Shown: piece by piece, positions 58,205-64,000 of the stretch
Layout of the letters: every line of letters starts with the position of its first letter
How positions within the stretch are numbered: position 1 is the stretch's first letter
Assembly (NCBI RefSeq): GCF_025128095.1
Contig: NZ_JAHLYT010000071.1
Span: forward strand, 1-64,000
Direction of reading: 5' to 3'
Length of the DNA: 64,000 nucleotides
Origin: Synechococcus sp. CS-1328
GTDB lineage: Bacteria; Cyanobacteriota; Cyanobacteriia; PCC-6307; Cyanobiaceae
Translations under genes and position numbers: made by a program
Notes under the pieces: model-generated
What the model was told of the DNA's origin: nothing
Seen by the model: the letters and a program-made list of their open reading frames with translations, nothing else
The model's database searches: none

Positions 58205-60093
58205 GAGGGATCGGGTCGTGCTGCCGCCATTGTGCGCAGGTGCTGGCGCAGGCTGGCATCAGCGCGGCGGTCGGTCCTCAACCGCACCAGGGCCATGGAT
58301 TCGGGAAGGGCCCAGGCCAGGTTCTCCTCCAGCTCGCTCCAGCTCTGAGCCGAACGGGCCGGAACTCCGTGGGCGGCGGCCAGGGCACAGGGATCCACCG
58401 CCTGCGGCATGGCGAACAGACGCTCGAAGTCGAGGGCTGCCTCGTCGCTGGGTCGAATCGAGAGCTGCTCGAAGATGCCGCCGCCGTCGTTGTCGATCAG
58501 CAGCACCGTGAGCCGGCCCCGCAGCTGCTGCTGCCAGAGCCAGCCGTTGCTGTCGTGCAGCAGGGCCAGATCGCCGCAGACCAGCACCGCCGCCCCCAGG
58601 GCTTCGGCGATGCCGCAGGCGAGCGAGAGGGTGCCGTCGATGCCGGAGGCGCCCCGGAAGGAGAACACGGGGCGGGGTGGGGCGCTCGGCGAGCCGAAGC
58701 TCTCCCAGTCCCGCACCGGACTGCTGTTCGCCAGTAGCAGCGGCAGATCGGCCGGCAGTCGCTGACTCAGCCACCGCGCCAGGCCAGGTTCGTTGAGTCC
58801 GGAGTCAGGGTCTGGCTGGAGCGCCTGATCCAGCCACGCCTGCAGCGCCTGTTCCGCCTGGTGCCATTGCCTCCCCAGGGCCAGACAGCCAGGCGCGGGG
58901 GAGCCGGATCGCCAGCCCGGTGGGGCGGAGGCCAACCAGGAGACCAACCCCCCATCCCATTGCAGGGCTCCGCTGCCGAGCGGATCCAGGGGCCGTGGTT
59001 CCGATTCGCTGATCAGCACCTGCCGCTGCTGGCCAGTGCTCAGCCACTGCTGCAATCGGCGGCTGGCGGGAAGTGGACCCAGCCGCAGCACCTGCAAAGC
59101 CTGTTGATCTGGGCTGGCCAAAGCGCTCTGGTTCAGCAGCAGGTCGTAGCTGCTGATCAGCTCCAGATCAGGGCAGCCGCGCAGGCTGGAGAGGGCATCG
59201 GCCAGCACCGGCCAGCCGCTGCGTCGTTGCCAATTGCGCAGCGCCTCCAGGAAGGCTGGAAAGGCTGCCATCGGGCCGCGCCAGGGGCCCGCCACCACCA
59301 CCCCGGGGCGGTCGGGATCCAGGTGGGGTGCTTCACCAGGTGAATCGGTCAGAGAGCTGTGGTGGGTGGCCGCTGGCTCGGCAGGTTGCCCAAAGAGCTC
59401 GGCACGTTGCCGTGCGGGCTGGAGGGCCGGCTCAGTCTTTCGGGGATTGGAAACTGATGGATCGAGAGGATCTGCAGGTGCTCGATCCTGCGCCTCTGGA
59501 AAGCTTGCCGCCGCCAAAGCCAGCAGGTCGGTGGCGCTGCCGTGCAGGGGGTCGCTGATGGGCAGATTCAGATGCACCGGTCCTGATGGAGCAGGGGGTC
59601 CGGCGGTGGCGGCCATGGCCTGCCACGCCAAGCTGCGCAGCGCCGCCTCGCTGGCATCGGCCAGTCCCGTGGGCGGGCCTTCTCCATACCAGCGGCAGTT
59701 GGCGCGCAGGAAATCCTGCTGGTTCACGGTCTGATTGGCACCGCACCCCTTCAGGGCGGCGGGTCGGTCGGCCGTGAGCAGCAGCAGGGGGATGGCGCCG
59801 TAGTCGGCCTCCACCACGGCCGGCAGCAGATTCGCCACCGCCGTGCCGGAGGTGGTGACCACGGCAGCGGCCCGGCCCTCGGCCCGGCTCAATCCGAGGG
59901 CGAAGAAGGCCGCCGAGCGCTCGTCGATCGCGGTGTGCAGCCGCAGGCCGCGATGTTGCTGCAGCCCGGCGGCCACCGCCAGGGGACCGGAGCGGCTGCC
60001 GGGACACAACACCAGATGCTGCAGGCCAGCCCTCTGCAGCTCCGCCAGCAGGGTGAGGGCCGCCTGCAGGTTGCGCTGGGCTGCGGCCGCCAC
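58201..60093 (-). CDS. menD: 2-succinyl-5-enolpyruvyl-6-hydroxy-3-cyclohexene-1-carboxylate synthase
   Basis: 630 residues from GTG. ThDP enzyme motifs are [55 protein letters not shown] and the C-terminal [14 protein letters not shown] with [10 protein letters not shown]. It carries out the SEPHCHC step of phylloquinone synthesis. It is slightly longer than many bacterial MenD proteins because of a Pro/Ser-rich insert in the middle. The start is 69 bp from lepB, divergent. Confidence 0.95.
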   Translation of the reverse strand: MAAAAQRNLQAALTLLAELQRAGLQHLVLCPGSRSGPLAVAAGLQQHRGLRLHTAIDERSAAFFALGLSRAEGRAAAVVTTSGTAVANLLPAVVEADYGAIPLLLLTADRPAALKGCGANQTVNQQDFLRANCRWYGEGPPTGLADASEAALRSLAWQAMAATAGPPAPSGPVHLNLPISDPLHGSATDLLALAAASFPEAQDRAPADPLDPSVSNPRKTEPALQPARQRAELFGQPAEPAATHHSSLTDSPGEAPHLDPDRPGVVVAGPWRGPMAAFPAFLEALRNWQRRSGWPVLADALSSLRGCPDLELISSYDLLLNQSALASPDQQALQVLRLGPLPASRRLQQWLSTGQQRQVLISESEPRPLDPLGSGALQWDGGLVSWLASAPPGWRSGSPAPGCLALGRQWHQAEQALQAWLDQALQPDPDSGLNEPGLARWLSQRLPADLPLLLANSSPVRDWESFGSPSAPPRPVFSFRGASGIDGTLSLACGIAEALGAAVLVCGDLALLHDSNGWLWQQQLRGRLTVLLIDNDGGGIFEQLSIRPSDEAALDFERLFAMPQAVDPCALAAAHGVPARSAQSWSELEENLAWALPESMALVRLRTDRRADASLRQHLRTMAAARPDPS

Positions 60094-60162
60094 TGGCGTT
60101 GCCTCCGTTGGTCAAGATGGGCCGATCATCCTCACCGGCCGGCGCGCCCCCGGGTTCTCGCG

Positions 60163-60786
60163 ATGCCGAGCAACGAGTCCACCTCTCCGATCGCAGCTGA
60201 GGGCGCGAGCTGGTGGCAGCCCGTGCGGCGCCAGTTGCAGTCGCTGCTGTTGTGGCTGCTGCTGGCACTGCTGCTGCGTTGGTGGGTGCTGGAACCGCGC
60301 TGGATCCCCTCCGGCTCGATGCTGCCCACCCTGCAGCTGGAGGATCGGGTGCTGGTCGAGAAGCTGCGCGCCCGGCTGGATCTGCCCCTGCCCCTGGGCA
60401 CGATCGTGGTGTTCCATCCCCCCACACCTCTGATCGCGGCGGGTTACGACCCCAGGGCTGCCCTGATCAAGCGGATCGTGGCAGAAGCCGGCGATCGGGT
60501 TGAAGTGCGGCAGGGCCGCCTCTGGCGCAACGGCGACCCCGTTTCGCTCGATTGGGCACCCGAGCCGATCGATTACGACCTGCCGCCCCTCACCGTGCCC
60601 GCCGGTCATCATTTCGTGCTGGGTGATAACCGCAACAGCAGCCTCGATTCCCACCTGTGGGGAAGCCTGCCGGATGACTGCCTGATCGGTTCGGCCCTGT
60701 GGCGTTACTGGCCGTTGCAACGCTTCGGATCGTTGCCGCGATTGCCGTCCGCTGATCTCGATGGTGCTAAGGAACAGTTGGGTTAG
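60163..60786 (+). CDS. lepB: Signal peptidase I
   Basis: 207 residues from the ATG at 60163. One N-terminal membrane segment (LLLWLLLALLLRWWVL) is followed by WIPSGSMLPTL with the catalytic Ser, the lysine region ALIKRIVAEAGDRVEV and the box E motif FVLGDNRNSSLDSHLWG. It cleaves signal peptides on the periplasmic side. The frame is open upstream into menD antisense, which is a shadow. Confidence 0.94.
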   Translation: MPSNESTSPIAAEGASWWQPVRRQLQSLLLWLLLALLLRWWVLEPRWIPSGSMLPTLQLEDRVLVEKLRARLDLPLPLGTIVVFHPPTPLIAAGYDPRAALIKRIVAEAGDRVEVRQGRLWRNGDPVSLDWAPEPIDYDLPPLTVPAGHHFVLGDNRNSSLDSHLWGSLPDDCLIGSALWRYWPLQRFGSLPRLPSADLDGAKEQLG

Positions 60787-60820
60787 GGTGCAGGCGTGTT
60801 CCAGAGCACCCCGGAGGGAG

Positions 60821-61180
60821 ATGTTCAACCCGGAGTTCCTGAAGACCGATACCGAAGCGATCAGCAGCAATTCACTGATTCAGTACCTGCAGGAACAATC
60901 CCCGGATGTGCTGCAGCGCGTGGCGCGCTCGGCCAGCCCGGACATGCAGGAAATCATTCGCCACAACGTGCAGGGTCTGCTCGGTATGTTGCCGGGTGAA
61001 CAGTTTGAGGTGAAGATCCAGGCCAGCCGCGACAACCTCGCCGGTCTGCTGGCCTCGGCGATGATGACCGGCTACTTCCTGCGCCAGATGGAGCAGCGCA
61101 TGGAACTGGATGCCTCCCTGATCGGCATCGGAGGTTTCGACGACGACGAAGAAGCCTGCCCAGGCGAACTGAAGCTCTGA
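60821..61180 (+). CDS. DUF760 family protein
   Basis: 119 residues from the ATG at 60821, preceded by GGAGGGAG directly upstream, a strong ribosome site. The sequence FLKTDTEAISSNSLIQYL, followed by QRVARSASPDMQEIIRHNVQ, and the SAMMTGYFLRQMEQRM core are typical of this cyanobacterial and plastid family. The function is unknown; plant members are chloroplast proteins. An acidic tail ends the protein. 34 bp after lepB. Confidence 0.88.
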   Translation: MFNPEFLKTDTEAISSNSLIQYLQEQSPDVLQRVARSASPDMQEIIRHNVQGLLGMLPGEQFEVKIQASRDNLAGLLASAMMTGYFLRQMEQRMELDASLIGIGGFDDDEEACPGELKL

Positions 61181-61185
61181 CACCC

Positions 61186-61209
61186 ATCCCTGACCCCTGA
61201 GTCAGGGAT
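61186..61209. terminator. Bidirectional terminator hairpin between convergent genes
   Basis: ATCCCTGAC (61186-61194) and GTCAGGGAT (61201-61209) are perfect complements with a 6-nt loop. The hairpin lies in the 21-bp gap between the DUF760 gene and the convergent DUF4336 gene and covers the latter's stop codon. No long T-run follows on either side. Confidence 0.55.
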
Positions 61210-62374
61210 CCTCTGGAACCAGCCCCAGGCGCAGCAATTGCTGATCGATGCTGGCGAGCACTTCCCATCCGCCGGTATCCGGGGCCCAGTTGCGCTGCTG
61301 AAGCTGGCTGGCCAACCGTTCCAGATCAGAGCTGCGGCAGGCCACTGGCGCGTCGTAGTGGGCAGGGATCAACCACCCCATCTCACTCCATCGGGCCAGC
61401 TGGTTCAGCCAGTCCACCAGCGCCTGGCGGCAGCGCGGAAACACCAGCCGCTCCAGCACCGGGGCCACCTGCAGGCTCTGGCCGCCCTGCAGAGTCTCGA
61501 AGTCCTGCTCCCAGCCCGGTTGCCAGCGGAAGGGATAAAAGCCGAAGTGGGCCCGCCTCTGGCGCAGTCCTGGCGAGAGGCTGTGACGCAACACCTCCCC
61601 CAGGGGAGGCACGCTCACACTGGCGGGACGGAGGTAGGAGGCGAACAGCACCAGCCGCTTCCAGCCGCGTTGCCGTTGGGCCGGGCTGTCGACCAGGGGA
61701 TCTTCAGCCCGCTCACGGGCGTGGAACAGCAGAGGAGTCGGGTCGGCGTCGAACAGCTGCGGTGGCTGAGCGCCGATGCTCACCAGCGCGTCGGTGATCA
61801 GCACGCTGCCGCTGGCGCGGTGCAGGCAGGCCACTTCCTGGAAGGTGCCCAGCCCAAGATTGAGTGGGCCGAGACTGCACCACTCCAGCTCACCGGGATG
61901 GGGATAGCCCTCGTTGCCGAGGATGTGGGTGCGCCTGGCAGGAAATCCCAGCCAGCTCAGCGGCAGATTCAGCGGAAAGCTCCACTGACTTGAACTGACC
62001 CAGATCTGCGCGTTCGGAAAGGCGCGGGCCATGGCCGGGACCGGCAGCTTGTGCTCGAGGCCGGAACTGGTGGGCAGCACGATCGTGCGCACCGGTCCGT
62101 GGATCTGCTCCAGGGCAGCCAGGTGGCGCAGCACGTCTGGCGTTGGTGCCACCGGCGCGTAGAGCAGCAGCCCCTGCTCCAGCCGCAGCACCGTCATCCG
62201 GATCGGCACGGCCACGTAGTAGATCCCCTGCAGTTGCTCAAAGCTCCACACCTGATCGGCGATCAGCTCGCGCACCAGGGTGCGGCGCTGGCCGTAGGGG
62301 TAGAGGGGCAGCAGCGGCCACCAGGGCCAGCGTTGATCCGCCACGGCTTCGGCCACTGTCATGGCGGCTGTCAT
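61202..62374 (-). CDS. DUF4336 domain protein
   Basis: 390 residues from the ATG at 62374, overlapping the permease stop (ATGA). It has a Trp-rich N-terminus and the stretch TIVLPTSSGLEHKLPVPAMA. THILGNEGYPHPGELEW and ASGSVLITDALVSI follow, and the arrangement recalls a metallo-beta-lactamase-like fold. DUF4336 proteins occur in cyanobacteria and plants; the function is unknown. Coupling to a Mn/Zn-type ABC permease suggests a link to metal supply. Confidence 0.78.
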   Translation of the reverse strand: MTAAMTVAEAVADQRWPWWPLLPLYPYGQRRTLVRELIADQVWSFEQLQGIYYVAVPIRMTVLRLEQGLLLYAPVAPTPDVLRHLAALEQIHGPVRTIVLPTSSGLEHKLPVPAMARAFPNAQIWVSSSQWSFPLNLPLSWLGFPARRTHILGNEGYPHPGELEWCSLGPLNLGLGTFQEVACLHRASGSVLITDALVSIGAQPPQLFDADPTPLLFHARERAEDPLVDSPAQRQRGWKRLVLFASYLRPASVSVPPLGEVLRHSLSPGLRQRRAHFGFYPFRWQPGWEQDFETLQGGQSLQVAPVLERLVFPRCRQALVDWLNQLARWSEMGWLIPAHYDAPVACRSSDLERLASQLQQRNWAPDTGGWEVLASIDQQLLRLGLVPEDP

Positions 62375-63225
62375 GGCGCCTGAGACCGGTTGCGCCGGTG
62401 GGCCAGCAGCCCATGGCGGGGTGCGAACAGCAGGGCCATCAGGAAGAGGCCCGTCTGCCACAGAACGATGCAGCCGGCTGTGGAGGCATCGAACCAGTAG
62501 CTGGCATACACCCCCAGCAGGCTTGCCAGGGCGGCGCTGGCCATGGCCAGCCAGCACATCCGGTCGAATCGATCGGTGAGCAGGTAGGCGGTGGCTCCAG
62601 GGGTGACGAGCATGGCCACCACCAGGATGATTCCCACGGTCTGCAGGCCGGCCACCGCCGCCAGCGACAGCATCGAGAGCAGCAGGTAGTGGAGCACTCC
62701 GGTGCGGATGCCGATCGAACGGGCGTGGGTCGGATCAAAGCAGAACAGCACCAGATCGCGGCGGAAGACCAGCAACACCGCCAGCACGATCAGCGAGATC
62801 ACCAAGGTCTGGATGACGTCCTCCGGCGAGATGCCCAGGACGTTGCCGAACAGAATATGGGTGAGATCGATCGTGCTGCGCACCTTGGAAACCAGCGTGA
62901 TTCCCAGGGCGAAGAAACCGGTGAACACCAGGCCGATCACCGTGTCCTCCTTCACCCGTGTCTTCTGCTTGATGAAGCCGATCGAGGCCACCGAGCCCAC
63001 ACCGAACACAAAGGCACCGAGGGCGTAGGGCAGCCCTAGGGCGTAGGCGATCACCACGCCCGGCATCACGGCGTGGGACACCGCATCCCCCATCAGGGCC
63101 CAGCCCTTGAGGGTCATGAAGCAGGAGAGCATGCCGCAGACGCTGGCCACCAACAGGCTCACCAGCAGCGCCTTGACCATGAAGTCGTGTCGCAGGGGCT
63201 CCAGCAGCAGGGTGGCGAGATCCAT
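62371..63225 (-). CDS. Mn/Zn-type ABC transporter permease
   Basis: 284 residues with about eight hydrophobic segments. The ABC-3 family start (LLEPLRHDFMVKALLVSLLV) and GDAVSHAVMPGVVIAYALGL are typical of MntB/ZnuB permeases. It starts 1 bp after the ATPase gene ends and overlaps the DUF4336 gene, so all three are likely one operon. The metal (Mn or Zn) cannot be told from the permease alone. Confidence 0.9.
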   Translation of the reverse strand: MDLATLLLEPLRHDFMVKALLVSLLVASVCGMLSCFMTLKGWALMGDAVSHAVMPGVVIAYALGLPYALGAFVFGVGSVASIGFIKQKTRVKEDTVIGLVFTGFFALGITLVSKVRSTIDLTHILFGNVLGISPEDVIQTLVISLIVLAVLLVFRRDLVLFCFDPTHARSIGIRTGVLHYLLLSMLSLAAVAGLQTVGIILVVAMLVTPGATAYLLTDRFDRMCWLAMASAALASLLGVYASYWFDASTAGCIVLWQTGLFLMALLFAPRHGLLAHRRNRSQAP

Positions 63226-63226
63226 C

Positions 63227-64000
63227 TCAGGAGCCCTCGCTGCCAGTGGCCGGTCCCATCACGGGCACCCCGCCACCGAAGGTGCGGGCCAGATTCTCGG
63301 GGGTGAACACTTCGGATGTTTCGCCGTAGGCCAGCACGGTCTTGTTGATCAGCACCACCTGATCGCAGAAGCTGCGCACGTGGGCCATGTCGTGCGTCGA
63401 AATCAGGATTGAGCGACCCTCCTGGCGGAACTGCAGCAGCAGGTCGACGATCAGTTTTTCGGTCCGGATATCGACTCCATTGAAGGGTTCATCCAACAGC
63501 AACACCGAGGCGCCCTGGGCGAGGGCGCGGGCCAGAAAGGCCCGCTTGCGCTGTCCGCCGGAGAGCGAACCGATCTGACGGTGGCGCAGGGCCCACAGCT
63601 CCACCCGCTCCAGGGCATGACGCACGGCGGCATGGTCGGCGGGACGGGGGATGCGCAGCAGATTCATGGCGCCATAGCGCCCCATCATCACGACGTTCTC
63701 CACACTCACCGGGAAGTCCCAGTCGACCATCTCGCTCTGGGGCACGTAGGCCACGGCGTGCTGGCGCTGCGCATCCCGCACCTCCAGGCCATTGATGCGG
63801 ATGCGGCCGCAGGAGGGCTTGATGAAGCCCATCAACGCCTTGAACAGGGTGGATTTGCCGGCCCCATTCATGCCCACCAGACCGCAGATGCTGCCGGCCG
63901 GCAGCACCAGGCTGGCACCGTGCAGAGCAACGCTTCCGTGATAATCCACACTGACGTTCTCCACGTCCAGCCGCAGGCCTGAGCGGAGCTGGCCTGCCGT
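63227..64000 (-). CDS. Mn/Zn-type ABC transporter ATP-binding protein, 5' end beyond window
   Basis: The frame is open to the right edge; GTG at 63964 is an internal candidate start, but upstream codons (GLRLDVENVSVDY) read as coding. Walker A is GMNGAGKSTLFKAL, the signature is SLSGGQRKRAFLARAL, Walker B is VLLLDEPFNGVD and the switch His is in STHDMAHV. The FIKPSCGRIRINGLEV and YVPQSEMVDWDFP segments match the MntA/ZnuC branch. The metal-binding periplasmic protein is not in the window. Confidence 0.9.
   Translation of the reverse strand, partial: TAGQLRSGLRLDVENVSVDYHGSVALHGASLVLPAGSICGLVGMNGAGKSTLFKALMGFIKPSCGRIRINGLEVRDAQRQHAVAYVPQSEMVDWDFPVSVENVVMMGRYGAMNLLRIPRPADHAAVRHALERVELWALRHRQIGSLSGGQRKRAFLARALAQGASVLLLDEPFNGVDIRTEKLIVDLLLQFRQEGRSILISTHDMAHVRSFCDQVVLINKTVLAYGETSEVFTPENLARTFGGGVPVMGPATGSEGS

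Overview
The window reads as chromosomal DNA of a high-GC unicellular cyanobacterium, most likely of the Synechococcus/Cyanobium group. The evidence is gene content: menB and menD (phylloquinone route), a solanesyl diphosphate synthase, a UbiD decarboxylase and a ComB-type phosphatase, glycogen synthase, DUF760 and DUF4336 families, a DUF1400-type hydrolase, and dense short operons with GTG/TTG starts and ATGA-type overlaps. No rRNA, tRNA or CRISPR array was seen. All identifications come from reading the translations; no database was searched.

Layout. 1-1050: broken edge of an IS66-family element. 1279-4131: a large putative surface protein with 67 consecutive Pro-Thr dipeptides. 4215-13832: a decayed kinase-like pseudogene, a secreted alpha/beta hydrolase, a small exported protein, a 13-bp tandem repeat, a SulP anion transporter, a PPK2 polyphosphate kinase, acetyl-CoA synthetase, a HAD phosphatase and a small hypothetical. 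13866-28903: a Wzx/Wzy-type exopolysaccharide locus (priming transferase, Alg13/Alg14-like pair, three GT2 enzymes, a GT8 enzyme, flippase, pyruvyltransferase, outer-membrane exporter, chain-length protein, polymerase). Its central part, about 18.6-28.9 kb, is visibly AT-richer and has several gene-poor gaps. 29157-34900: signalling genes (hybrid histidine kinase with HPt, receiver-PP2C phosphatase, STAS protein, GAF plus two degenerate GGDEF domains). 34897-42691: a long leftward envelope cluster (CPBP protease, RodZ-like protein, solanesyl-PP synthase, glutamate racemase, AMIN-amidase, nitrilase). 42777-52554: comB, ubiD, an Rrf2 regulator, an NCS2 permease, aroA, an MnmC-type methyltransferase, glmU and a ClC-like channel. 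52582-64000: murF, a hypothetical, glgA, an L,D-transpeptidase, menB, menD, lepB, DUF760, DUF4336 and a Mn/Zn-type ABC transporter that runs off the right edge.

Most interesting system. The polysaccharide locus is bracketed by all the parts of a partner-switching module: an RsbW-like HATPase (13866-14366), a response-regulated PP2C/SpoIIE phosphatase (31741-32919), a free STAS protein (32925-33317) and a phosphorelay kinase (29157-31709). The enzyme predicted to start each polysaccharide repeat unit (14370-15389) carries its own N-terminal STAS domain with an intact DSSG motif, and the HATPase is encoded 3 bp downstream of it. The inference, untested, is that Ser phosphorylation and dephosphorylation act directly on the initiating glycosyl-1-phosphate transferase, giving post-translational control of exopolysaccharide production rather than sigma-factor control.
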